From contig NW_022881647.1 of assembly GCF_003369915.1 (NCBI RefSeq), forward strand, positions 1,240,001 through 1,304,000: a DNA stretch of 64,000 bases, read 5' to 3'. The stretch's first letter is position 1, and every line of letters begins with the position of its first letter. Under the pieces are notes generated by a model that was not told where the DNA came from, searched no databases, and worked only from the letters and a program-made list of their open reading frames with translations. Source of the stretch: Drosophila miranda. Lineage: Eukaryota > Arthropoda > Insecta > Diptera > Drosophilidae. A program made the translations under genes and the position numbers. Shown here in pieces: positions 11,854-23,067 of this stretch.

Positions 11854-12793
11854 ATGTTGAAAGTGCGCAGCGGTCTATCTATAATTCAGGCGCAAAAAGC
11901 AGCCCTCTCTGTCAGCAGTCCGCTGGTAAATATATAGTATACATATAGATCCGATATCACAGTGATATACGTTTTTAAATCTCTTGTAGCGTTGGCAGAC
12001 CACAGCAGCTGTAGCAGAGCCCAGAAATGATGCAGAGTGGCTACAAGCTCGTCCCTTTGATCAGATTCCTAGTACAACTTTTCTGTCTACTGTTCGGAAT
12101 TTTATGCCTGGAGGAAAATATAGCAAACTGGACATTGTGAAATTGTTCAAAGCTTTGCAAGACGACTATGGAAACATATTATATTTTACCAGGTATGATG
12201 GAGGTACGTCATACCTGATGACTCACAATCCCAAGGATTTCGAGGTCGTGTTCCGGAACGAAGGAGTGTGGCCGCATCGGCCTGGCAGCGATACTCTTCG
12301 CTATCATCGGAAGACTCATAGAAAGGATTTCTTCCAGGGAGTGGAGGGAGCTTTACCCACACAAGGAAAAACCTGAGCGACTTTCGATCGGCTGTAAATC
12401 CTGTCCTAATGCAGCCGAAGAACGTGCGGCTTTACTATAAGAAGATGTCCCAAGTGAACCAGGAGTTTGTGCAACGGTGCGTATGACTGATAATAAATCC
12501 CTGTTTACGCTCAAGTATGTTCTCCCCCCTTCACAGTATTAAAGCACTCCGTGATATCGATACCCAGAAAGCTCCAGATGATTTCTTAAACGTTATAAAT
12601 CGGTGGACCCTCGAGTCAGTCTCTGTGGTGGCTCTGGACAAGCAGTTGGGACTGCTCAAAGAGTCGGGCGATAACGACCAGGCTGTGTTACTTTTCAAGT
12701 ACCTGGACGATTTTTTTGAATTAACAGCCGATCTGGAGATGAAGCCCTCCATCTGGCGTTACGTTTAAAACACCCAAGCTAGTGAAGCTAATG
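11854..12793 (+). pseudogene. CYP12-type P450, copy 3, truncated by the gag-element array
   Basis: Exon 1 (11854-11925), exon 2 and the start of exon 3 are present. Compared with copy 2 there is an extra T and a lost G about 18 bp apart near 12187-12202, which together replace four residues. There is also a lost G near 12375 that breaks exon 2, a Glu-to-Lys change near 12568, and an extra T near 12766 that creates a TAA. Similarity to the P450 ends at about 12,793, where sequence homologous to the gag-element unit begins, so exon 4 with the heme-binding Cys is absent. It cannot encode a functional P450. Confidence 0.93.
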
Positions 12794-15700
12794 AGCGCCG
12801 ACGCCACAGCCATCCATCGAGTGAGTACCCAGCCATTGCCATGGCCGATTTATCCACGGCCACAGCCACTCCCCCTCGAGCCCCATCAAATCAGCAGCAA
12901 CAGCAGCGCCAATACAAACTGCAAATCCCGTAACCCCGCCAAATCCAAAAAAACCCGCCAAACGCAAAGGGAAAGGCCGATAGGACGCCGCTCTCGCTGC
13001 CGCTTTTCCCGCCTCTCACGCTCTCGGACATACAAAACCGTTGGAGAGTAACGGGAGAGGGAGAAGACGGAGGAGAGCCGGCAAACGGGCAGCCACACAC
13101 ACACACACGAACGGATCGAACACGCTGCGAGTCGAACTTGGTTCGAGTTCGAGCAGCGGGTCGATCCGAGCCATAGCCCAGTCAGCACCAATCCTACTAC
13201 AAACAGCAGCAACTACACAACCACAATAACAACCACAATCACAGCCAATCCCACAACACCAAAACGACGCCGCGCCCTCATCGACAGTGGGAGTGACGAT
13301 GAGGATGAGGGTGAGAGGAAGCAGGCCAGAAGACGGGGCCGCCATCACCACCATCACCAGCAGCGACCGCCAATCAAAAGCCAAAGAAGAAGAGGCAAAC
13401 CATGGAGGAGCTGGAGGCCATTGTCCAGGAGCAGCTGAGGCAACACGAGCTGCGGCAGCAACAGCAAAAGCAGCAGAAACGGACAACAAAAACCGCCAAC
13501 ACCAACACAGTTGCCGCTCCTCCTCCTCTCTGACGCAATCTACACAGCCAACACATGCCCCTGCCCCTGCCCTGCCCCAGCCACAGCCACTACTATAAAT
13601 GCAAATAGCCAGACCCACAGCCATCACCAACATCGACAACAGCCAATACATAGACAATCACCAGCCATTCACATAGACAATACTGACAATATCAATACAA
13701 ATAATGAAGCCAACGCAATTACAAATACAAATACACCCGCCAATACAAACACCAACACCACCACCGCCATCACCATCACAAACACCCCTGCCACTACCAC
13801 CGACGATGACATCCGGCACGGCGAATTCGGGCATCAGCCCAGCCAGGATCGTGGGTTGAGGATCCTCTTCCGAGGACTCTCCCACTCCACGCCGCCGGAT
13901 TGGATTCGCAGCAGTATGCTGAACGAGGGGTTTACGGTTCGGTTTGTGAGGGTGATCACCGATCGATTCGATCGCAGCCGCCAATACAACCTCTTCGAGG
14001 CTGAGATCGCCCCCAAACCGGACCGTGGCCAATTTTATGTGTTAAAGCTGCGTTGCCTGGGTGGGAGGCCCGTCACGGTTGAGAGACTTGGAGTCTCCCG
14101 TGACCCCGCCCAGTGCCATCGATGTCAGATGTTTGGCCACACCCGCGCATATTGTAGACGCGCTGCTGTCTGCATGAAATGCGCGGGTGGACATCTGACG
14201 ACGGAGTGCAGCAAGCCGAGGAACGTCGCTCCCAAATGCGCCAACTGCCAGGGCCAGCACATCAGCGCCTACACGGGCTGCAGCGCCTACAAGGCAGCCA
14301 GGCAGCGGCTCGTGGCCCACAGGGTCGCCAGGGAGGAGGAGCGTCGCAATCAGCAGCCACAGCCAATCCAACAGCGACAACAGCCAATACAACGTAGCCA
14401 GCAGCAGCCACATCCACAGCCACTCCTAAATCCGCAGCAGCAACGCCAACACCAACCGGATCGGGCAGCAGCATCGGTATGGAGACCAACATCCCCAGCC
14501 ATTGACCAGGGGGCGCCAACACCAGAGGGTCCAGCCGATGCAACCGATCGCGAATGATGCCCCGACGCCACGCCAACACCAGCAGCAGCAGCGGCCAGCA
14601 GCTCAGTGCGATGGCAGCTGTGCCAAACTTCTAAAAGAGAGCGCCATTAAACTCAAAATGCTGGAGGAAAGGTTGGCAGCAATGGCCACGCTGATCGCAA
14701 ACCTGACAGAGGCTAGAGGCGGGGGCTTGGCAGCCATGCCGCCACTACAGACAACACTGTAGGTGCCGCCACCACAACCAGCAGCCAATACAGCAGCAGC
14801 AGTAGCCATATCGGACAGTGAGCCGATATGGACATGGACGACGACAGCCAATGGACCGATGAAGAGCCTTACGATGACCTACGTAGGTTCCTAAATGGAC
14901 AATCCAGTGGCGACTTCAAAAGCGACGGATTATACGGCGTCTACTGATTGCGCCAAATTGCAGAAGTTTAATGCCAATAAAACCTGAAAATAGACAAAAA
15001 TTAAACATAATTAACAAAAATCTGCAAATGACCAACAAACATACTCACCTGCTATTAAACCGACAGAGCTGCCCCTCCAGCAGCTGCCTCGCCACTCCTG
15101 CAACTCTCTTGAGGCATAATGGGCCAGCCACTAAAACACAATAAAAACAGTCAATACACGACAACGCGAAAAACGGCCAAAACACACAAAATCCACACTG
15201 ACCTGCCAATCACCAGACAGAGCTGCCAATCAAGAAGCTGCCTCGCCACCAACATTGACAATTTCCTGCCAAATGGGAGGAATATGAGGCCCCTTTCTGA
15301 TGACGCTGCCACCGACCATCACAATGACGTCACGCCACTCCGAACCAACAGCTGCCATTTCCAACGACGACGCAGGTGCTGGCGTCTGTTGCCGCTCCAC
15401 TGGGTCACACCCGTCTCTCATGCCAATTATGTGAGGGCGGGATGGCCTGGTGTTGAGCCGCCGGACGCCAGCAAATCCTGCAATAGAAGGAGAAACAGGA
15501 GAGAGGCTGCCAACAAACACAAATACTCACCTGCAAACGCCTCTCACGCCAACACAAATCAGACAAGGGTCGCCAGCAACAACATCCAAACGCCGACAGC
15601 ACCTGCAAATAAACACAAATTTAATCACACGCCAAAACGAACACCTCCTAATCTGGGTGGCCGGACCAGCAGCCACTCAGAAATCGCAATTAAAACCGAC

Positions 15701-17430
15701 GACGAACGTGGCCGAGGAGGCCAGGCCAATACACCTGACAACGCATCCTGGTGGCCGGACCAGCAGCCACTCGGATGCGGCCAACAAAAACACAATCGAC
15801 AACGTATCCTGGTGGCCGGACCAGTTCGCCAACTTGGATGCGGCCAATAACTCGGACCATTGCCATCACGCATCGACGCCAACTCCAACACACAACGACA
15901 ATGCAGTTGGGTGGCCGGACCAGTGCCACTCGAGTGCAGCAGCCAACACCAACAAACGACAGATGCAACGTGGGCGACCGACCAGAGCCGCTCGCCAACA
16001 ACACCATCAATGCCCACGATGCACGCCATCTCCAAGTCCAGCCATCGCCACTAAAGTTCCCAGATGGTGCCACTAATCCTGCACAGGGGGACAACGGAGC
16101 CGGCCGGTATGCGGCGCAATGTTCTGCATTGCGTTTGCCATGCCGGCCGGTGCTTCGTTGTAGTTGTTCTCCTGTTAAAAATAAATGATGTTTAAGTATG
16201 TTTATTGTTGTGTAAATGTATTGTAATTATTGTTTGTTTTACCTTGTATATATCTCTGTAGTTTTGTAGTCCTTATTTGTAGTAATTGTAGATAGATTGT
16301 CCTTAGCTGTAATGTAATTTAATTAATTTTAGTTATTTATTTTAGCATATTTACCTTTCCCTCTTCTTCTTCTTTCCCAACTATCTACCATTCCCAAATA
16401 CCTGGCCCAAAAAATACCACGCCAATTAGGAAATACCGCGCCGATAACACACCAAAAAGCCAATTCAAATTGCATTTCTCAATGCTAGTGTGTTATCGGT
16501 CGCAAATTCGGCAATTTATGCCCAGCAATTCCTCCCACCCCTACCACTTCAAATGCCACCAAAGACCAAATGAGGCTGAGCAGGAACAAAATATACACTG
16601 CCAACCATCGCCACTCTGCCAAACGCCCAACAAAGCCATTTCAACCGCCCACATGATGCTATGCGGTCGACTCTTCGGAGCGTCTCGCGCCCGGATCGAA
16701 AGATCGGGAAGTTGAAAGTATCCGGGCGGTTATACGAGCGCAGGCCAATTTCCCCCTTCCATCCCATCCCCAACAACAGAGCAGCACTACACACAGCACA
16801 AACATTAGACACTAGCCACTTACCAGCAACAACACGAAACGGACAGCCACTAAAACAAACGGCCATTCCAATTCTCCATTGCTTACTTATCGTGCTGCTG
16901 CCCTCGGACTACTTTCATCTCACTCAAAATTGGGTGAGTGAAAGTGGACCGGGGTGAGAGCACCGGTAAATGACGATCGGCGATCGGGTCTCTCGAGTGT
17001 GGAGGAGAGTGTGAGAGTTGGCATGAACCTCGTCCGCCACTCTCATCTCGTCCACCCGCTCGAGAGGTTGCGATCGTCGGACGCATATTAATTGAACCAT
17101 CGCCGCCGCCATTAAAATAAAGTGAGATTGCAAGTTTGTTTGTTCGTTGCCATCATCGTTGCCCGTGTCGTTTGTCGTTTGACTGTTTGTCGTATATCGT
17201 TTGCCGTGTCATTTGTGCTCTGGTGCCAAAAAATAAAGACAGTGAAGGCCAGACGACGCCAAGCCAAGCAGGCAGCAGCCATTTTGTGTCGCCCCCCCCC
17301 CCACACCATTCGCCGCTGTACATGACCATTCCAAACGCGGAAAAGTGCTCCTCGCCAATCCACCACGCCCCAGCCCTTCCTTCACCCCACCCACTACTAT
17401 CTCCGACAAGCTTTAGTTCCTGTGCTCTTC
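12794..17430 (+). mobile_element. Gag-element unit U1 (5'-truncated, most divergent)
   Basis: U1 starts in the middle of the unit, at the point equivalent to about 17890 of U2, so its first ~460 bp are missing. Its 5' part shows many substitutions against all other units (for example around 12880-12960), unlike the mostly indel differences among U2-U9. This fits an edge unit that exchanges less with its neighbours. It keeps the CAG codon where internal units have TAG (see 13320). The non-coding tail is complete, with the hairpin at 16099-16150 and a poly-C tract at 17292-17302. Confidence 0.85.
13402..14947 (+). pseudogene. Gag-like zinc-knuckle protein of U1 (broken)
   Basis: The frame beginning MEELEAIVQEQL at 13402 meets a TGA near 13533. 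The body continues in another frame from about 13511 through the pre-knuckle region and all three zinc knuckles, to 14557, where an extra G (near 14467) shifts the frame. A third piece (14502-14762) ends at a TAG in a spot where other units have a Pro/Thr-rich stretch. The product would be an RNA-binding Gag-like protein of the Jockey clade. The C-terminus is of the long type (acidic MDMDDD segment present). Confidence 0.8.
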
Positions 17431-17592
17431 TCGCCAATTAAACAAAAACCAACAATACCACTAACAAGCCATTACAAACATCACAAACATCTCAACTAAA
17501 AGAGAAAAGAGCTCTTATCGCCAATTAAAAATCAACACCACTAACAAGCCATTACAAACATCACATACATCACAAACTAAAAGAGATAACTG
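17431..17592 (+). repeat. Two tandem ~80 bp repeats at the unit start
   Basis: A segment starting TCGCCAATTAAA occurs twice in a row (17431-17517 and 17518-17592), with the shared core CACTAACAAGCCATTACAAA followed by CATCACA and ACTAAAAGAGA. The same doublet begins every unit (32388, 37463, 42441, 47433, 52369, 57239). The LINE at 22540 is inserted into its first copy in U3. U4 and U5 have a shorter first copy. Such a doublet could reflect repeated 5' tags as in some telomeric elements, or simple slippage. Confidence 0.7.
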
Positions 17593-18312
17593 TGATAGAC
17601 GAGAAAAACAGAGAATAAAAGTGCCAATAAATACATTAAACACAAACACACACACACAAGAGACTTTTCAATTAAAAACAACAACCAGGCAGCAGATCGC
17701 CAACACACAAGCCAACAGCCAGCCATGACCAGAGGAATGGCCAACGAGGGTCGAACAGACGCCACAGCGACGGCGGCAGAGCGGCCCGCAGAGGCGCCCT
17801 AGCAGCAGCCAACAACACCAACACAAACACCGCCAATAGCAGCAGCAGCAGCAGAGCCCTCGGCGCAGGCGCCAAAACCAACGCCCCAGCCAATGCAGAG
17901 CGCCGACGCCACAGCGACCCAGCGAGTGAGTACCCAGCCATTGCCATGGCCGATATATCCACGGCCACACCCACTCCCCCTCGAGCACCATCACAAAAAA
18001 CCGCGCCAACCACAAAGGGAAAGTCCGAAAAGACGCCGCTCTCACTGCCACTTTTCCCGCCTCTCACGCTCTTGGACGCACAAAACTGTTCAGGAGTAAC
18101 GGGAGAGGGAGAAGTCGGAGGACAGCCGGCAAGCCGAAGCGCAAGAGTGGAGCGCCAAAACGGCCAACGGGCCGCCACAAACACACACACGACCGGATCG
18201 AACCTGTTGCGAGTCGAACCTGGTTCGAGCTCGAGCAGCGGGTCGATCCGGGCCAATGCTGAGCCTGCACAAATGCCACCAATCCCACCAACACCAAAAC
18301 AACGCCGCGCCT

Positions 18313-18686
18313 CAGTTGAGGCAGCACGAGCTGAGGGAGCAACAGCAGAAGCAGCAGAAACGGACGGCACATGCAGCCAACACCAACACAGTTTGCCGAT
18401 CCTGACACTATGCCGCAATTAACACAGCCAACAAATGAGGGTGAGAGGAAGTAGGCTAGACGACGGGGCCGCCATCACCAGCAGCGGCAGCAGCGGCCGC
18501 CAATTAGGAAGCCGAAGAAAAAAAGGCAGACAATGGAGGAGCTAGAGGCTATTGTCCAGGAGCAGTTGAGGCAGCACGAGCTGAGGGAGCAACAGCAGAA
18601 GCAGCAGAAACGGACGGCACATGCAGCCAACACCAACACAGTTGCCGATCCTGACACTATGCCGCAATTAACACAGCCAACAAATG
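18313..18686 (+). repeat. 124 bp direct duplication inside the U2 gag region
   Basis: Positions 18313-18437 repeat 18563-18686, from CAGTTGAGGCAG to CCAACAAATG, with one extra T in the first copy. The first copy replaces the CATCGACAGTGGGAGTGACG segment present in other units. The joints lie at short matches (CCTCA on the left, ATGA on the right), which suggests template switching. Confidence 0.85.
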
Positions 18687-20022
18687 CCCCTGCCCTGCCC
18701 CTGCCACAACTATAAATGCCAACAGGCAGACCCACAGCCATCACCAACATCGGCAACAGCCAATACTTAGACAATCACCAGCCATTCACACAGACAATAC
18801 CACAATTAACAATAGAGATAATAATGACGCCAATACAAATACAAATACAAATACACCTGCCAATACAAACACCAACACCACCACCGCCATCACCATCACA
18901 AACACCCCTGCCACTACCACCGTCGATGACATCCGGCACGGCGAATTCGGGCATCAGCCCAGCCAGGATCGTGGGTTGCGGATCCTCATCGAGGACTCTC
19001 CCACTCCACGCCGCCGGATTGGATTCGCAGCAGTATGCTGAACGAGGGTTCACGGTTCGGTTTGTGAGGGTGATCACCGATCGATTTGATCGCAGCCGCC
19101 AATTCAACCTCTTCGAGGCTGAGATCGCCCCCAAACCGGACCGGTGCCAATACGAGGTATTGAAGCTGCGACGCCTGGGTGGGAGGCCCGTCACGGTTGA
19201 GAGACTTGGACTCTCCCGTGACCCCGCCCAGTGCCATCGATGTCAGATGTTTGGCCACACCCGCGCATATTGTAGACGCGCTGCAGTTTGCATGAAATGC
19301 GCGGTGGGCACCTGACGACGGAGTGCAGCAAGCCGAGGAACGTCGCTCCCAAATGCGCCAACTGCCAGGGCCAGCACATCAGCGCCTACACGGGCTGCAG
19401 CGCCTACAAGGCAGCCAGGCAGCGGCTCGTGGCCCACAGGGTCGCCAGGGAGGAGGAGCGTCGCAATCAGCAGCCACAGCCAATCCAACAGCGACAACAG
19501 CCAATACAACGTAGCCAGCAGCAGCCACATCCACAGCCACTCCTAAATCCGCAGCAGCAACGCCAACACCAACCGGATCGGCAGCAGCATCGGTATGGAG
19601 ACCAACATCCCCAGCCATTGACCAGGGGGCGCCAACACCAGAGGGTCCAGCCGATGCAACCGATCGCGAATGATGCCCGGACGCCACGCCAACACCAGCA
19701 GCAGCAGCGGCCAGCAGCTCAGTGCGATGGCAGCTGTGCCAAACTTCTAAAAGAGAACGCCATTAAACTCAAAATGCTGGAGGAAAGGTTGGCAGCAATG
19801 GCCACGCTGATCGCAAACCTGACAGAGGCTAGAGGCGGGGGCTTGGCAGCCATGCCGCCACTACAGACAACACCACCTACACACCCGCCGCCACCACAAC
19901 CAGCAGCCAATACAGCAGCAGCAGTAGCCACATCGGACAGTGAGCCGGCGGATTATACGCCGGATTATACGGCGTCTACTGATTGCGCCAAATTGCAGGA
20001 GTTTAATGCCAATAAAACCTGA
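18533..20022 (+). pseudogene. Gag-like zinc-knuckle protein of U2 (broken)
   Basis: The MEELEA start at 18533 stays open only to 18715 because the CCCCTGCCCCTGCC stretch has lost bases. The body resumes at 18716 in another frame; further one-base losses (near 18990, 19048 and 19307, the last in the second knuckle, GCGGTGGG against GCGGGTGGG) scatter it. The third knuckle onward is intact from 19288. The end is of the short type (DYTPDYTASTDC), where a ~100 bp deletion removed the acidic segment. Confidence 0.8.
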
Positions 20023-20691
20023 AAATAGACAAAAATTAAACATAATTAACAAAAATCTGCAAATGACCAACAAACATACTCACCTGCTATTAAACCGACA
20101 GAGCTGCCCCTCCAGCAGCTGCCTCGCCACTCCTGCAACTCTCTTGAGGCATAATGGGCCAGCCACTAAAACACAATAAAAACAGTCAATACACGACAAC
20201 GCGAAAAACGGCCAAAAACACACAAAATCCACACTGACCTGCCAATCACCAGACAGAGCTGCCAATCAAGAAGCTGCCTCGCCACCAACATTGACAATTT
20301 CCTGCCAAATGGGAGGAATATGAGGCCCCTTTCTGATGACGCTGCCACCGACCATCACAATGACGTCACGCCACTCCGAACCAACAGCTGCCATTTCCAA
20401 CGACGACGCAGGTGCTGGCGTCTGTTGCCGCTCCACTGGGTCACACCCGTCTCTCATGCCAATTATGTGAGGGCGGGATGGCCTGGTGTTGAGCCGCCGG
20501 ACGCCAGCAAATCCTGCAATAGAAGGAGAAACAGGAGAGAGGCTGCCAACAAACACAAATACTCACCTGCAAACGCCTCTCACGCCAACACAAATCAGAC
20601 AAGGGTCGCCAGCAACAACATCCAAACGCCGACAGCACCTGCAAATAAACACAAATTTAATCACACGCCAAAACGAACACCTCCTAATCTG

Positions 20692-21025
20692 GGTGGCCGG
20701 ACCAGCAGCCACTCAGAAATCGCAATTAAAACCGACGACGAACGTGGCCGAGGAGGCCAGGCCAATACACCTGACAACGCATCCTGGTGGCCGGACCAGC
20801 AGCCACTCGGATGCGGCCAACAAAAACACAATCGACAACGTATCCTGGTGGCCGGACCAGTTCGCCACTTGGATGCGGTCAATAACTCGGACCATTGCCA
20901 TCACGCATCGACGCCAACTCCAACACACAACGACAATGCAGTTGGGTGGCCGGACCAGTGCCACTCGAGTGCAGCAGCCAACACCAACAAACGACAGATG
21001 CAACGTGGGCGACCGGACCAGAGCC
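20692..21025 (+). repeat. GGTGGCCGGACCAG minisatellite in the unit tail (U2)
   Basis: Five spaced copies of GGTGGCCGGACCAG or close variants occur, each usually followed by CAGCCACTCGGATGCGGCC-like sequence, at irregular 50-100 bp steps. The same block occurs in U3 (about 30543-30875) and all other complete units. U8 has lost one repeat (about 55540), as expected from slippage or exchange between repeats. Confidence 0.75.
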
Positions 21026-21134
21026 GCTCGCCAACAACACCATCAATGCCCACGATGCACGCCATCTCCAAGTCCAGCCATCGCCACTAAAGACCCCAGG
21101 TGGTACCACTAATCCTGCACAGGGGGACAACGGA

Positions 21135-21186
21135 GCCGGCCGGTATGCGGCGCAATGTTCTGCATTGCGTTTGCCATGCCGGCCGG
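21135..21186 (+). other. Conserved GGCCGGCC hairpin before the poly(A) signal
   Basis: The left arm GCCGGCCGGTATGCGG plus CGCAATG and the right arm CATTGCG plus GCCATGCCGGCCGG are near-complementary around a TTCTG loop. An AATAAA lies ~30 bp downstream. Equivalent hairpins: U1 16099-16150, U3 30988-31039, U4 36062-36113, U5 41049-41100, U6 46045-46096, U7 51010-51061, U8 55884-55935. It stays intact even in the error-rich units, and it plausibly marks the 3' end of the gag transcript. Confidence 0.7.
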
Positions 21187-21751
21187 TGCTTCGTTGTAGT
21201 TGTTCTCCTGTTAAAAATAAATGATGTTTAAGTATGTTTATTGTTGTGTAAATGTATTGTAATTATTGTTTGTTTTACCTTGTATATATCTCTGTAGTTT
21301 TGTAGTCCTTATTTGTAGTAATTGTAGATAGATTGTCCTTAGCTGTAATGTAATTTAATTAATTTTAGTTATTTATTTTAGCATATTTACCTTTCCCTCT
21401 TCTTCTTCTTTCCCAACTATCTACCATTCCCAAATACCTGACAAGTGGCAAGGCCATTTATGACCCAAAAAATACCACGCCAATTAGGAAAATACCGCGC
21501 CGATAACACACCAAAAAGCCAATTCAAATTGCATTTCTCAATGCTAGTGTGTTATCGGTCGCAAATTCGGCAATTTATGCCCAGCCAATTCCTCCCCACC
21601 CCCTACCCACTTCAAATGCCACCAAATACCAAATGAGGCTGAGCAGGAACAAAATATACACTGCCAACCATCGCCACTCTGCCAAACGCCCCAACAAAGC
21701 CATTTCAACCGCCCACATGATGCTATACGGTCGACTCTTCGGAGCGTCTCG

Positions 21752-21792
21752 CGCCCGGATCGAAAGATCCGGAAGTTGAAAGTATCCGGGCG
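21752..21792 (+). other. Two mutually exclusive hairpins in the unit tail
   Basis: CGCCCGGAT (21752-21760) pairs perfectly with ATCCGGGCG (21784-21792). Within it, CCGGATC (21755-21761) can instead pair with GATCCGG (21766-21772) across a GAAA loop of the GNRA type. Both cannot form together. The outer pair is kept in U1 (16688-16728), U3 (31605-31645), U4 (36679-36719), U5 (41666-41706), U6 (46662-46702), U7 (51618-51658) and U8 (from 56486). The inner stem is imperfect in U1 and U8. Confidence 0.65.
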
Positions 21793-22364
21793 GTTATACG
21801 AGTGCAGGCCAATTTCCCCCTTCCCATCCCATCCCCCAACAACAGAGCAGCCACTACACACAGCACAAACATTAGACACTAGCCACTTACCAGCAACAAC
21901 ACGAAACGGACAGCCACTAAAACAAACGGCCATTCCAATTCTCCATTGCTTACTTATCGGTGCTGCTGCCCTCGGACTACTTTCATCTCACTCAAAATTG
22001 GGGTGAGTGAAAGTGGGACCGGGGGTGAGAGCACCGGTAAATGACGATCGGCGATCGGGTCTCTCGAGTGTGGAGGAGAGTGTGAGAGTTGGCATGAACC
22101 TCGTCCGCCACTCTCATCTCGTCCACCCGCTCGAGAGGTTGCGATCGTCGGACGCATATTAATTGAACCATCGCCGCCGCCATTAAAATAAAGTGAGATT
22201 GCAAGTTTGTTTGTTCGTTGCCATCATCGTTGCCCGTGTCGTTTGTCGTTTTGACTGTTTGTCGTATATCGTTTGCCGTGTCATTTGTGCTCTGGTGCCA
22301 AAAAATAAAGACAGTGAAGGCCAGACGACGCCAAGCCAAGCCAGGCAGCAGCCATTTTGTGTCG

Positions 22365-22399
<35 letters not shown>
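22365..22399 (+). repeat. Poly-C tract, 35 C (U2)
   Basis: A pure C run follows TTTGTGTCG in each unit. Lengths are 11 (U1, 17292-17302), 35 (U2), 18 (U3, 32242-32259), 19 (U4, 37316-37334), 15 (U5, 42301-42315), 13 (U6, 47297-47309), 12 (U7, 52233-52244) and 12 (U8, 57106-57117). Confidence 0.95.
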
Positions 22400-22533
22400 A
22401 CACCATTCGCCGCTGTACATGACCATTCCAAACGCGGAAAAGTGCTCCTCGCCAATCCACCACGCCCTAGCCCTTCCTTCACCCCACCCACTACTATCTC
22501 CGACAAGCTTTAGTTCCTGTGCTCTTCTCGCCA

Positions 22534-22539
22534 ATTAAA
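22534..22539 (+). repeat. Left target-site duplication of the LINE (ATTAAA)
   Basis: ATTAAA at 22534-22539 is repeated at 27199-27204. In uninterrupted units the sequence reads CCAATTAAACAAAA, so the 6 bp were duplicated on insertion. The neighbouring base differs (A on the left, C on the right), so the duplication is not longer. Confidence 0.75.
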
Positions 22540-23067
22540 GAGCGATCGTATCTTTCGTAGTGATCAGACGTGTTTTTGTTTTGCGCTCCGCATTTTTTCC
22601 TTTTGTTTTGAATAAACAGCCGGTGTTTTCATAACTAAATTCTAAATTTACTTCCTAACCAGACAACAATCTGGAAACCTATTCTATTACGCGAGTGCAT
22701 GCCTTTTGATTTGTGTTAAAACATTATTTAACTTTTTATTTTTCGGCGTCGGCTTGTGCTTGTGTTTGTGTTGTTGCAGTGAGTGAGTACGCATTACATT
22801 GCATTGCAGTCCGCTCTCGTCTGGTAGCTTTTGTTGTTTTATCACTCTCTCGCTATCACCTCAACTTCAATAACTGTTCTTTCTCTCTCGCTCTTTAAAC
22901 TTTCTGAGCAATAGCGCTCTCTGCTTAGTAGCTCTCGCTATAACCGCTCTCCACTCTGCTCTCTTTTTTTTTACCAATTCCGCTTTGAGCGTTGTCTGGC
23001 ACATTGGTCTGATACCAATTTGTTTTGCAAATTATAGTATATATATATAAATAAATAATAAAATAAA
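22540..23067 (+). promoter_or_regulatory. 5' untranslated and internal promoter region of the LINE
   Basis: The first 528 bp are non-coding. The middle (22840-22970) is rich in GCTCTC and CTCTCG repeats, and the start GAGCGATCGT lies directly at the target duplication, which suggests the 5' end is complete. Elements of this group normally carry an internal promoter here; no specific core motif is claimed. Confidence 0.5.

Larger units (their letters stand above)
1..12793 (+). repeat. Tandem array of the feo-CYP12 two-gene unit (about 2.7 copies)
   Basis: Three head-to-tail copies of a ~4.77 kb unit are visible by direct comparison. The P450 start codon recurs at 2316, 7085 and 11854, and the feo start recurs at 4365 and 9135. 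Coding, intronic and intergenic DNA are all nearly identical, so these are recent segmental tandem duplicates and not retrocopies. The first copy is cut by the window start and the third is cut by the gag-element array at about 12,793. All genes lie on the + strand, in the same direction as the next array. Confidence 0.95.
17431..22528 (+). mobile_element. Gag-element unit U2
   Basis: This is a complete unit of about 5.1 kb, left of the inserted LINE. It carries the 124 bp internal duplication (18313-18437 and 18563-18686) shared only with U3, the short gag C-terminus shared with U5-U7, the longest poly-C tract of the array (35 C, 22365-22399), and a shortened palindrome loop shared with U1. 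The mixture of markers makes it a mosaic. Confidence 0.88.

Noticed and set aside
12781..12786. AGTGAA near both array edges as a target-site duplication
   Set aside because: On the left, P450 homology continues several bases past it, so it does not border the array.
13016..13657. Long open frames on the - strand opposite gag (for example Cys/Leu/Val-rich frames in every unit)
   Set aside because: They are shadows of the A/C-rich + strand, with low-complexity Cys/Gly/Val content, no domains, and they follow the composition of the true frame.
16688..16728. Hammerhead ribozyme suggested by the GAAA next to stems in the unit tail
   Set aside because: The CUGANGA core and a suitable third stem are not found nearby; a GNRA-capped hairpin explains the motif.
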